This document shows positions 17,113 to 25,809 of a stretch of 64,000 nucleotides of DNA, piece after piece (the first letter of the stretch is position 1; every line of letters begins with the position of its first letter). The translations under genes were made by a program, and so were the position numbers. The notes under the pieces were generated by a model that did no database searches, was not told the origin of the DNA, and was given only the letters and a program-made list of their open reading frames with translations. The DNA is from Chryseobacterium sp. MYb264 (lineage in GTDB: Bacteria; Bacteroidota; Bacteroidia; Flavobacteriales; Weeksellaceae), in contig NZ_CP142422.1 of NCBI RefSeq assembly GCF_035974275.1, forward strand, positions 1,922,001 to 1,986,000, in the 5' to 3' direction.

Positions 17113-19812
17113 TTATTTTTTAATGATCAATTTAGATGTCGCATCAAAGCCTAAGCCTTTTACTTTTACCATATACACTCCATTGTTTAATCTCTCCGTA
17201 GAAATAGCCGTTTTAGCATCCGGAGAAACTTTGTCTTCAGAAGCTACTAATTTCCCTGACATATCGTACACCTCAACATTCATCTTTCCGTTGGCTTTGC
17301 TTGGGAAATTGATGTAAAACTCGTTTTTGGCCGGGTTTGGATAAATTGAAACCGTATTTTTAACAGCGCTTACTTCGTTGGTAGCTAATGCAGCACAATC
17401 TGCAGGCAGATCGAAATTTTCTACCTGATCGTTAAGAGCAGCATTCACAGCAGCAGTGTTATTCACATTGGTCGGAGCTTTACTTCCAGCCGATGCATTG
17501 ATTCCCAATCCTCTATTGGCGAAAACATTCCATATCATACAACGGTTTTGACCTCCGGTTTTTGCCTGGTCTGCGGCTATAATTGCATCTCTACCGTTTA
17601 TGAAAGTAGGATTACATCCCTGAAGTTTTAATGCATCTACAACCAATTGTAAAACCTGAGCACTTCCACTATTTGCATTAGCGGTTACATCAGATGCATA
17701 CCCATATTTTTCAACATATTTCCAGTTTAGATCCCAAAGCATTGTTGCCCAGATAAAGCCAATAGAATGCACATCCGGAACTTGTCTATTTACCTGAGGT
17801 CTACTATCAAAAAATGCCATACCATTTGTATCTCCGTAGGTAAAATCATTGATTGCAAAATTCGGAGAGTATTTGGCGGGACGGATACCGCCACCAGTAA
17901 TAGGCTGATTAGCCGCATAGGTACCAGTACCCCTTGCAACAGAAGCGTTATCTCCTGGTTTATTCGTTAACATCAAAGCAAAGAAATCAGACCAACCTTC
18001 TCCCATCTGCTCGTTAGAAACGTTATAATTTAAACAGTTATATCCTGTACCCGTCATTCTGTTAGAAATACCATGCCCATATTCGTGCGTTACGATTCCG
18101 TTATCAAAACTTCCGTCTGGTGTAACACTTGTTGCCGGATCATTCTTCAGCGTAACATTTACGGTAGTGTTTGCTGTTAATTGACTTTTTATATATTCAC
18201 CCTCTGAATTACCAATTAAAACAGCAGGAATAGTAACTGTTGAATCTGTTCCTGACATATTAATTACTGTATCCCCATTTACACTATTATTGTAAATGAT
18301 AGTAGCAACAGCACCAGCATCCTGTAAGTTTTTAGTTTTAATTACAAAATCACAAGAACCTCTCTCTACTAAACCAATTTTACCTGTAAGAGACCCTGCA
18401 GGCAATGCGGTACAACCATTTAAAACAGAAGAAAGCTGGATATCACCGGTTACACCTGTTGCGGTAAGCGCAGATCCAAACACTGCTGTCCCTGCCGACG
18501 GAGTACGTGTAGTTGCAGCAGTGGGTGCATTATAGAAAAATACTCTATTTGCCGAAGACCATAAGTACATTTGCATTTTTGGATTATAGTTATCTTCAGG
18601 AGAAGCAAAGTTGGCATTATTCGTTCCGCCACCATCCTGAGCTTCAGCCAATACATAATCATCATCTAATCCACCTTTTCCAAAATTATTCTGTTGGAAG
18701 TTCTTTGCGGATTCTGTAAATCCGAATTGGTAGAATACATCATGAACTTTATTATTAAGGTAAAATAAATTCGTGATAGAAGCATTTAAGTTAGCTGCCG
18801 GACTACCCGTTATGGAAAATGGGAAATCAAAATTTCGTGAAGCACCACCATCAGCCGGAGTTCCCGCTATATAATCAGGATACGTCATAGAGATACCTGA
18901 TAAATCTTCATAAGCAAAAACATTATTACCTCTGGTTATGGTATAATGTGTAGTTCCGTCAGAATGCCACCCTTCCGGTGACGCGGTTAGGTCCCAAGGA
19001 TTTGAAATTATAGACCTTGAACCAAATGTAGCAGCTTCTAGCGGAAGTGGAAAAACATTATATGAAGCATTATCTGGTAATAATAAAGCCACATTCTGAT
19101 TAGTAGATTGATTTACATTATTTTCTACACTAGCAAATTTATGTTCAGTTCCATCTGCATGAATATGAGATTGTGAATAATCGTGTGAATATACACCTCC
19201 TTGTTCAAACTCACAAAAAGTCGTTAGATTAGCTTTACTTATAATATCACCAGTATTGGCATCAACTACAATATTCCAATAGTTGGCAGATTTTGGCTCA
19301 CTAAAAGAATATTCATAAGCTAATCTTAAATCACCATTTCCATTGTTTGCATATACAAGTCTTTGTTTTGCAGCATGGTTCTTATTTGCCGATTTTTCTA
19401 AAAACTTAATGATCGGTAAACTGGAAATTTCAGACTTTCCTAAATCCTCTGCAATCTTATCTAACGCAGAATTTTTAGAAATCGTAACATGGGTTGATGT
19501 AGCCTCATGATAATCTTTAACAAAATTATCCGTAAAATACACCACCTTATTGTCTTTAATAAGCGCTGTTGCTACAGAATTATAAACAGGGAGTCCATTA
19601 TAAGTCTGCTGAATTTTTACCACATTACCATTTAATGATTTTGAAGGATCCACATTATCAACAATAAAATTATTGAGATCTGATCTCTTATATTCTCTTA
19701 TTTTATTTTGAGAAATATAATCTTTTATTAATCTTTCATTATCTTGTCCAAAAAGAACAGTGGGAAACACTGCGAAAGCAGCAAAAAGAAGGGGTAGAGT
19801 TATCTTTTTCAT
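17113..19812 (-). CDS. Secreted M36 (fungalysin) metalloprotease with PA domain and T9SS sorting tail
   Basis: I place the start at the ATG at 19810-19812 (899 residues) instead of 13 codons upstream, because it gives a clean signal peptide, MKKITLPLLFAAFAVFPTV, and lies after a -7 element. An FTP propeptide-like domain follows (about 30-200). The M36 catalytic domain carries HEYGH with H576, E577 and H580 and a downstream EGWSDFF glutamate. A protease-associated (PA) insert lies before the catalytic helix. The last 80 residues (IYPNPAKNEFYINF onward, ending KLIIKK) are a type A T9SS sorting domain. It should be an extracellular zinc endopeptidase passed through the outer membrane by T9SS. 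Confidence 0.95.
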   Translation of the reverse strand: MKKITLPLLFAAFAVFPTVLFGQDNERLIKDYISQNKIREYKRSDLNNFIVDNVDPSKSLNGNVVKIQQTYNGLPVYNSVATALIKDNKVVYFTDNFVKDYHEATSTHVTISKNSALDKIAEDLGKSEISSLPIIKFLEKSANKNHAAKQRLVYANNGNGDLRLAYEYSFSEPKSANYWNIVVDANTGDIISKANLTTFCEFEQGGVYSHDYSQSHIHADGTEHKFASVENNVNQSTNQNVALLLPDNASYNVFPLPLEAATFGSRSIISNPWDLTASPEGWHSDGTTHYTITRGNNVFAYEDLSGISMTYPDYIAGTPADGGASRNFDFPFSITGSPAANLNASITNLFYLNNKVHDVFYQFGFTESAKNFQQNNFGKGGLDDDYVLAEAQDGGGTNNANFASPEDNYNPKMQMYLWSSANRVFFYNAPTAATTRTPSAGTAVFGSALTATGVTGDIQLSSVLNGCTALPAGSLTGKIGLVERGSCDFVIKTKNLQDAGAVATIIYNNSVNGDTVINMSGTDSTVTIPAVLIGNSEGEYIKSQLTANTTVNVTLKNDPATSVTPDGSFDNGIVTHEYGHGISNRMTGTGYNCLNYNVSNEQMGEGWSDFFALMLTNKPGDNASVARGTGTYAANQPITGGGIRPAKYSPNFAINDFTYGDTNGMAFFDSRPQVNRQVPDVHSIGFIWATMLWDLNWKYVEKYGYASDVTANANSGSAQVLQLVVDALKLQGCNPTFINGRDAIIAADQAKTGGQNRCMIWNVFANRGLGINASAGSKAPTNVNNTAAVNAALNDQVENFDLPADCAALATNEVSAVKNTVSIYPNPAKNEFYINFPSKANGKMNVEVYDMSGKLVASEDKVSPDAKTAISTERLNNGVYMVKVKGLGFDATSKLIIKK

Positions 19813-19829
19813 TTTTATTATTAAAGACG

Positions 19830-19837
19830 CAAATTTA
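19830..19837 (-). promoter_or_regulatory. -7 element of the M36 protease promoter (TAAATTTG)
   Basis: The minus strand carries TAAATTTG 17 nt upstream of the chosen ATG. It supports the downstream start, since the alternative upstream ATG (19849-19851) lies before it. Confidence 0.6.
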
Positions 19838-20351
19838 CAAATCATTATCAATCAAAAATCATTTATGTTAATTTTTTATTAACCTACATCTATCTTTCTA
19901 GTTAAAAAAGACCAGCCCCAGTTTAAGAAATTAATTTTCCATGTCAATTTTCCCATGATCCTTCAGTAAATGATAATAAAAAAGGTATTTTAAGACAGGA
20001 GTTCTTTCTTATTTGTAAAAAAATACATTTTTAATGCAAATATTTTATGATTTTCCAATGATTTTCATAAAGCCATAGGTAAATGAATTTACTTCACAAA
20101 GCCTGAAAAAATGCTTTGTAAAATTATTTTTTTTTATTTTTTATGACACACGGGACTCTTTTATATATTTAAATTAAAACTTTACAAAGTACAGCATCTG
20201 AAAGAAGAATTTAAATATGCCTTTTTACTGTCACGAATACGGAAATCATAGTGTACAACCTGAGGATCGCACCAATGATAAGGATCAAGAGATTTGTTAA
20301 AACTTTTTTGTGGAATTATCGGATCAGTTTCAAAACTTGGGGAGAAATTGC

Positions 20352-20690
20352 TTACATGTATTTTTTGCCACGAATGCACTAATATTTTTTATTTGCCGTA
20401 GAAGATGCTTTTTTGTTGGTTTTTCGCAAAGTCGCAAAGATATTTTTAATGCCTGATGTTTTTAAGACGCAAGGATTTTATCTTTGATAAAATTGAGGGC
20501 TGCATATTGTGGCCACGAATGCCCGAATTTTTTTATTTCCCATAGATCGCACAAGTTTTACAGATGATACTGTCTTTGTTGGTTTTTCGCAAAGACGCAA
20601 AGATATTTTTTAATACTCTATGTTTTTAAGGCGCAAGGATTTTATCGAAGATAAAATTGATGGCTGCATACTATGGCCACGAATGCAAAA
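20352..20690. repeat. Two tandem copies of a 175-bp intergenic repeat
   Basis: Each copy runs GCCACGAATGC, then TGTTGGTTTTTCGCAAAG, then ATGTTTTTAAG and GCAAGGATTTTATC with ATAAAATTGA. The copies start at about 20356 and 20511, and a third GCCACGAATGC begins at about 20672. This is the reverse-complement relative of the repeat at 1-180. The rest of the 19813-20786 gap has no supportable gene. Confidence 0.8.
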
Positions 20691-20786
20691 AATTTCAACT
20701 TACATTATATAAACTTTTTTGCCTGGTCCTCAACTTTTGTACTTGATCCCTTACAACTTCGAATTCTAAGGCATTTTAAATAAAAA

Positions 20787-20808
20787 AGCCACTCAAAAAT
20801 GAGTGGCT
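20787..20808 (-). terminator. rpsA terminator
   Basis: AGCCACTCA (20787-20795) pairs with TGAGTGGCT (20800-20808), and the minus strand continues into a T-run. It lies 25 bp after the rpsA stop. Confidence 0.85.
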
Positions 20809-20832
20809 CATATTTTAAAATGAAATGAAGGA

Positions 20833-22623
20833 TTATTTACCTTCTTCCATTTTTCTTTTTAATTCAGCTAATGCATCGATATCTCCAAGAGTTGATCTCT
20901 CTTCATTGTTTGAAGAAGAAGACACATTTCTGGAAGAAGAGTCTTTCACATTTTTCTTCTCTTCGTCTCTGAAGATCCCTGTGTGAGAAACTACTACTCT
21001 CTTGAATTCTTTGTTGAATTCAATTACTTTAAATTGAGCTTCTTCACCTTTTTTGATTTTAGATCCGTCTTCCTTCTCTAATAATCTTGATGGGCAGAAA
21101 GCTTCAACTTCAGCATCTTCGAACTGTACAGAAGCACCTTTATCGTGTACTTCTACTGCTTTACCAGCGTGGATAGTTCCTTCAGCATATTTAGTTTCGA
21201 AAGCATCCCAAGGGTTGTCAGTCAATTGTTTGTGACCTAGAGATAATCTTCTAGCCTGGATGTCTAATTCAAGAACTACAACATCTAATTTATCACCTAC
21301 TGCACAGAACTCAGACGGGTGCTTGATTTTCTTAGTCCAAGAAAGATCAGAGATGTAGATTAAACCGTCGATACCTTCTTCTAACTCAACGAATACACCG
21401 AAGTTAGTGAAGTTTCTTACCGTTCCTACATGCTTAGATCCTACAGGATACTTAGCCTCGATGTTCTCCCATGGATCTTTGCTTAATTGCTTGATACCAA
21501 GAGAAATTTTTCTTTCTTCTCTATCTAAAGTTAATACTTCAGCTTCTACTTCATCACCTACTTTCACAAAGTCACCAGCAGATCTCAAGTGAGTAGACCA
21601 AGACATTTCAGAAACGTGGATCAATCCTTCTACACCTGGAGCGATTTCTACGAATGCACCATAGTCAGCAAGAACTACTACTTTTCCTTTTACTTTATCT
21701 CCAACTTTCATGTCAGCAGAAAGAGCATCCCAAGGGTGAGCTTCTAATTGCTTCATACCCAACTGGATTCTTGTTTTCTCATCATCAAAGTCAAGGATAA
21801 CCACTTTTACAGTCTGTCCGTCCTCAAGGATTTCAGATGGGTGGTTCACTCTAGACCAAGAAAGGTCTGTAATGTGGATCAATCCATCAACACCTCCAAG
21901 GTCGATGAATACACCGTAAGAAGTAATATTCTTAACAGTACCTTCAAGAACTTGTCCTTTTTCTAACTGAGCGATGATCTCTTTTTTCTGACCTTCGATA
22001 TCTGCTTCGATCAATGCTTTGTGAGATACAACTACGTTTTTGAACTCAGGGTTGATTTTCACAACTTTGAACTCCATAGTTTTACCTACGAACTGATCGT
22101 AATCTTTAATTGGCTTAACATCAATTTGAGAACCAGGTAAGAATGCTTCGATTCCGTGTACGTCTACGATCATACCCCCTTTAGTTCTAGATTTAACAAA
22201 ACCGTTAACGATTTCTCCAGTTTCGTGAAGTTCGTTTACTTTATCCCAAGCTTTAAGCGTTCTAGCTTTTCTGTGAGATAATTGTAACTGTCCTGTTTTG
22301 TCTTCTCTTCTGTCAACCATTACTTCAACCTCGTCACCTACGCTTAGGCCTTGGTTGTAACGGAATTCGTTAAGAGAAATTACACCTTCAGATTTGAAGT
22401 TGATGTCTACGATAGCTTCTTTGTCAGTTAATCTTACGACTCTACCAACCAAAACGTCGTTATCGTTTAGGCTGTTAAGAGATCCGTTATAGATTTCTTC
22501 TAAGTCGCTTTTTTCTTTTCTCGCATCTGCATCAAGACCTGATTCGAAAGAATCCCAATCAAATTGTTCTGGTGCTACGTTTTGGTTTAAAATAACCTCT
22601 GCTGAATTTGTCTCTTTTGACAT
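20833..22623 (-). CDS. rpsA: 30S ribosomal protein S1
   Basis: The 596-residue protein is built of six S1 (OB-fold) RNA-binding repeats; the best conserved units contain GVFIDLGGVDGLIHITDLSW, then GAFVEIAPGVEGLIHVSEMS and GVFVELEEGIDGLIYISDLS. It binds mRNA on the small ribosomal subunit and helps translation initiation, which matters in Bacteroidota because most mRNAs lack Shine-Dalgarno sites. The acidic N-terminus and the serine/asparagine-rich tail (about 560-580) are normal for the group. A promoter with both TTG and TATCTTTG is at 22746-22776, and a strong terminator follows the gene. Confidence 0.98.
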   Translation of the reverse strand: MSKETNSAEVILNQNVAPEQFDWDSFESGLDADARKEKSDLEEIYNGSLNSLNDNDVLVGRVVRLTDKEAIVDINFKSEGVISLNEFRYNQGLSVGDEVEVMVDRREDKTGQLQLSHRKARTLKAWDKVNELHETGEIVNGFVKSRTKGGMIVDVHGIEAFLPGSQIDVKPIKDYDQFVGKTMEFKVVKINPEFKNVVVSHKALIEADIEGQKKEIIAQLEKGQVLEGTVKNITSYGVFIDLGGVDGLIHITDLSWSRVNHPSEILEDGQTVKVVILDFDDEKTRIQLGMKQLEAHPWDALSADMKVGDKVKGKVVVLADYGAFVEIAPGVEGLIHVSEMSWSTHLRSAGDFVKVGDEVEAEVLTLDREERKISLGIKQLSKDPWENIEAKYPVGSKHVGTVRNFTNFGVFVELEEGIDGLIYISDLSWTKKIKHPSEFCAVGDKLDVVVLELDIQARRLSLGHKQLTDNPWDAFETKYAEGTIHAGKAVEVHDKGASVQFEDAEVEAFCPSRLLEKEDGSKIKKGEEAQFKVIEFNKEFKRVVVSHTGIFRDEEKKNVKDSSSRNVSSSSNNEERSTLGDIDALAELKRKMEEGK

Positions 22624-22745
22624 TTTCTAATAAAATTTGTATTCCTTCTTTTTTAACGGTTTGAATAAATGTGGATTTAAAAAATACGGAAGTAATTAAT
22701 TATAAGTAATTTACCCATCAAACCTTTTCGCCACAAAAGTGGGTG

Positions 22746-22776
22746 CAAAGATAGGGATTTTATTTGAGATAAACAA
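22746..22776 (-). promoter_or_regulatory. rpsA promoter (TTG-N20-TATCTTTG)
   Basis: On the minus strand a TTG (22774-22776) is followed 20 nt later by TATCTTTG (22746-22753). Both element and spacing match the flavobacterial consensus. The 5' leader of rpsA is then about 115 nt, long enough for autoregulation by S1. Confidence 0.75.
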
Positions 22777-22935
22777 TAATTATCACCATCTTCAAAACAA
22801 ACACAAATTACTGAAAATCAAATATTAATCAGATCCAGTCCGTATTAATGATGTCGCACTGAGCCTTCGTAAGCACAAAATCCAGGTAACTACAGATGGT
22901 GTTGCAAACCAATGCCGTTTTACCCCTCGCCCCCC

Positions 22936-23027
22936 TAGCCCGGATTGCAGCGGCATCCTTTTTTGTTGCGGACGCAGCGAAGCGGAGACCGTAACAAAAA
23001 AGATACAGCGGAAAGCCGGAAATAGCT
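22936..23027 (+). repeat. Head/tail intergenic repeat element, copy 2
   Basis: The head is TAGCCCGGATTGCAGCGGCA and the tail is AGCGGAAAGCCGGAAATAG then CT. The middle forms a hairpin between TTTTTTGTTGCGG and CCGTAACAAAAAA. The head and tail match copies at 10196-10301 and 55447-55549. A 105-residue minus-strand reading frame crosses this element (22829-23146), but I do not accept it as a gene. Confidence 0.75.
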
Positions 23028-23155
23028 TCTAATATAGCTGTTGGTTGAGGGTTTTTTAGTTGATAGATTTTTTGCTTCATTTTAATTAAACTTTGAACAT
23101 CTAACATTAAATTTAAAACCATCAACAAGCAACTAACAACCATCAACTAAATCCT

Positions 23156-23163
23156 TATCTTTG
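23156..23163 (+). promoter_or_regulatory. -7 element directly before the DEAD-box gene (TATCTTTG)
   Basis: TATCTTTG ends 4 nt before the ATG at 23168, so the transcript should start at or next to the start codon. Confidence 0.6.
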
Positions 23164-23167
23164 CAGC

Positions 23168-24475
23168 ATGGAATTACAATCGATCTTCAATAAACTGCAG
23201 ATTCAGGATATGAATCAGATGCAGAAATCTATATATAAAGCTTCTGAAAACAATACGGATATTGTGTTGCTCTCTCCTACCGGATCTGGGAAAACACTGG
23301 GTTTCCTGTTTCCTGTTCTTCGAAATCTGAAAAAAGAGGCTTCAGGAATTCAGGCATTGATTTTGGTTCCTGCAAGAGAACTGGCTTTGCAGATCGAGCA
23401 GGTTTTCAAATCGATGGGAACCGATTTTAAGGTTTCGGTATGTTATGGAGGTCACGATAAGAAGATTGAGGTCAATAATTTAATTGAAGCACCTGCGATT
23501 TTGATTGGAACGCCCGGAAGAGTGGTTTATCATTTAAGAAATAATAATTTCGACCCGAAAACGATTCAGACTTTAGTATTGGATGAGTTTGACAAAGCGT
23601 TGGAACTAGGCTTTCACGATGACATGGAATTTATTTCTAATTCAATGAAAGGTCTTTTTCAAAGAATTTTGACTTCGGCAACGGCAATGGAAGAAATTCC
23701 GGCTTTTACAGGGTTAAAAAATGAGAAAATGATTGACTTTCTGAAATTAGGTGAATCAAAACCTGATATTCAGTTGAGAAAAGTAATGACCATTTCTGAA
23801 GAAAAACTGGATACTTTGTTTCATTTGATCTGTAAAATCGGGAATAAAAGAACCTTGATTTTCTGTAATCACCGTGAAGCGGTAGACCGTATTTCTGAGC
23901 TTTTGCGTGAAAAAGGAATCGACCGTGAGACTTTCCACGGCGGAATGGAACAGGACGAAAGAGAACGCGCTTTACTGAAATTCAGAAATGATTCTGCGAG
24001 AATTTTAATCACGACTGATTTAGCATCAAGAGGTCTTGATGTTCCGGAAGTTGAATCTATTGTACATTATCAGTTGCCTTACAAAGAAGATGCTTTCATC
24101 CATAGAAACGGCCGTACGGCGAGGATGAATGCTAAAGGTTTCGCTTATTTAATTATGACTGCGGAAGAAAACTTTCCGTTTATAAAAAACGATACTACGG
24201 AGGAGAGTGTGGAAGGATTCAACAAAGTTCCGGGAAAAACACCTTTCCAGACCATTTATATCAGTGCCGGTAAAAAAGATAAGGTGAATAAAGTGGATAT
24301 TGTAGGATATCTGCTTAAAAAAGGAGATCTTCAAAAAGAAGAACTTGGCCTGATAGAAGTAAAAGATACCACCTCTTATGTTGCGGTTGCCAGAAACCGG
24401 GTGAATGATGTCCTGAAAAGGCTCGCTCATGAAAAACTGAAAGGCAAGAAAGTAAAAATGGAGGTAGCTTATTAG
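23168..24475 (+). CDS. DEAD-box RNA helicase, DbpA-like
   Basis: The 435-residue cytoplasmic protein has two RecA-like helicase domains: motif I PTGSGKT (about 36-42), PARELALQ, TPGRV, motif II reading DEFD in place of DEAD, SAT, a strand-exchange region ILITTDLASRGLDVPEVE and HRNGRTARM. The last 75 residues (TIYISAGKKDKVNKVDIVG onward) resemble the C-terminal RNA-binding fold of DbpA/CsdA, which in DbpA recognises 23S rRNA hairpin 92. A role in large-subunit assembly is therefore likely but not proved. The terminator at 24533-24554 closes the transcript. Confidence 0.93.
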   Translation: MELQSIFNKLQIQDMNQMQKSIYKASENNTDIVLLSPTGSGKTLGFLFPVLRNLKKEASGIQALILVPARELALQIEQVFKSMGTDFKVSVCYGGHDKKIEVNNLIEAPAILIGTPGRVVYHLRNNNFDPKTIQTLVLDEFDKALELGFHDDMEFISNSMKGLFQRILTSATAMEEIPAFTGLKNEKMIDFLKLGESKPDIQLRKVMTISEEKLDTLFHLICKIGNKRTLIFCNHREAVDRISELLREKGIDRETFHGGMEQDERERALLKFRNDSARILITTDLASRGLDVPEVESIVHYQLPYKEDAFIHRNGRTARMNAKGFAYLIMTAEENFPFIKNDTTEESVEGFNKVPGKTPFQTIYISAGKKDKVNKVDIVGYLLKKGDLQKEELGLIEVKDTTSYVAVARNRVNDVLKRLAHEKLKGKKVKMEVAY

Positions 24476-24532
24476 TTTAACCACGAGTTGCACTAATTTT
24501 TTCACGGATAACAATGTAAAAATATCAATAGA

Positions 24533-24554
24533 AACGGGCTTTAGCCCGTTTTTT
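24533..24554 (+). terminator. Terminator of the DEAD-box helicase gene
   Basis: AACGGGCT (24533-24540) pairs with AGCCCGTT (24543-24550) and is followed by T residues to 24554. Confidence 0.85.
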
Positions 24555-24649
24555 AATATCAAAAATTAATTGGCTTTAGCCAAAACTTAAATCAAGATAA
24601 ATATTTGTGTTATTAGTGAAAAAATTAGTACAATTTGTGTTAAAAAAAA

Positions 24650-25543
24650 TTATTTCACACCCTTCACTTTTGTCGGTAAAGTATACACCGATTTTGAAGC
24701 TGTGATGAATAAAGTTTCATTATTTTTTCCTCCGAAGGTTACATTGGAAGTCCATTCTTCTTCAATAGGAATGTGATAAATTTTCTTTCCGTCGCGGTTA
24801 AAAACATGAACGCCTTTTCCTGTTAAATATAAATTTCCGTGCTTATCCAATGTCATTCCATCTGAACCCATTTCACAGAAAAGTTTCTTCTCAGACAATT
24901 TTCCTTCGCCAAGAATCTCGTACACGTAAGTTTTTCCTGCATCAATATCAGAAACGTATAATTTTTTAAACTTTTCACTTCCTACGATTCCATTAGGCTG
25001 GGTAAAAGTTTCCAGTTTTGAAATTTGCCCTTCCTTACTTCTGTAATATAAACTTTTATTGGGAATTTCCTGCTTGAAATTAATCCAGTAATCTCTTTCG
25101 TATAAAGGATCTGTGAAATACATTCCTCCGAATTCGTCATTCCACACATCATTTGGGCCATTCAGTCTTTTGCCTTCAAAATCCTTCAATAAAACCTGAA
25201 CTTTTTTATCTTTTGAGATCTTCCAGATTTCTCCGTTATCGTCTGAACAGGTAATTAAATTATCATCTTTATCGAAATGTGTTCCGTTGGCGCGACCCGT
25301 TTTATCTAAAAACTGAACAATTTTATTTGTTTTCCAGTCCCAATAATAAATTTTATCATTCGGCTGATCGGTGAAATACACATTCCCTTCTTTATCCGAA
25401 GACGGTCCTTCCGTAAAACTAAACTGATCCGAAACTTTTTCCGGTTTTACATCCTCATAAAACATAGTACTGCTATTTACTGATTTACAGTTGAGTAATA
25501 CTAAAACCAAACCAACATAGCCTGTTTTCAAGATATTTTTCAT
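24650..25543 (-). CDS. SMP-30/gluconolactonase-family lipoprotein
   Basis: The start is best placed at 25541-25543, giving 297 residues that begin MKNILKTGYVGLVLVLLNC; the cysteine is a lipobox residue, which the upstream alternative start would bury. The body repeats short YWD-type motifs of a six-bladed beta-propeller and contains SFTEGPSSDKEGNVYFTD, RLNGPNDV, FTQPNGI and SDIDAG, typical of the SMP-30/LRE calcium-dependent lactonase family. The metal ligands (Glu in EGP, Asn in PNDV and PNGI, Asp in SDI) are present. It likely hydrolyses a sugar lactone or related ester in the periplasm. Alone on its strand. Confidence 0.9.
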   Translation of the reverse strand: MKNILKTGYVGLVLVLLNCKSVNSSTMFYEDVKPEKVSDQFSFTEGPSSDKEGNVYFTDQPNDKIYYWDWKTNKIVQFLDKTGRANGTHFDKDDNLITCSDDNGEIWKISKDKKVQVLLKDFEGKRLNGPNDVWNDEFGGMYFTDPLYERDYWINFKQEIPNKSLYYRSKEGQISKLETFTQPNGIVGSEKFKKLYVSDIDAGKTYVYEILGEGKLSEKKLFCEMGSDGMTLDKHGNLYLTGKGVHVFNRDGKKIYHIPIEEEWTSNVTFGGKNNETLFITASKSVYTLPTKVKGVK

Positions 25544-25699
25544 TACGTACAATTTTAAGGAGCACAATTTACGATATGTAGCAACAGATTCAAAGATTAT
25601 TTTCTCATTTTGAAACATTAAACTTAAATTTAAAAATGTCCGAATAATACCATTTAAGAAGTAGATAATATTAGTAATAAAATGATTTAATTAAGAGCT

Positions 25700-25783
25700 T
25701 TGCATAGAAAGAAAGCCCAATATCTTTCTTTAATGCAATTTAAAAAATGAGTATTTATTTCAATATAGAAAGTACTCATATTT
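25700..25783 (+). promoter_or_regulatory. Two nested palindromes in the ccoG leader
   Basis: First, TTGCAT-AG-AAAGAAAG (25700-25715) mirrors CTTTCTTT-A-ATGCAA (25724-25738) around 8 nt. Second, ATGAGTA (25747-25753) mirrors TACTCAT (25773-25779). Both lie between the divergent genes and upstream of ccoG. They do not match an FNR box (TTGATNNNNATCAA). Confidence 0.5.
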
Positions 25784-25809
25784 CTATTTTATTATAAAAT
25801 TCTAAGACG

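Noticed and set aside
20182..20379. A 65-residue minus-strand frame with Trp/Cys-rich sequence
   Set aside because: I considered a remnant of a formylglycine-enzyme-like protein, but no motif matches well and it has no start context.
22829..23146. A 105-residue minus-strand frame
   Set aside because: It runs through the head/tail repeat element at 22936-23027. Its C-terminal 36 residues look protein-like and may be a fragment, but nothing supports a gene.
25747..25779. FNR or Crp box upstream of ccoG
   Set aside because: The arms ATGAGTA/TACTCAT are 19 nt apart and do not match TTGATNNNNATCAA or TGTGA-type sites.
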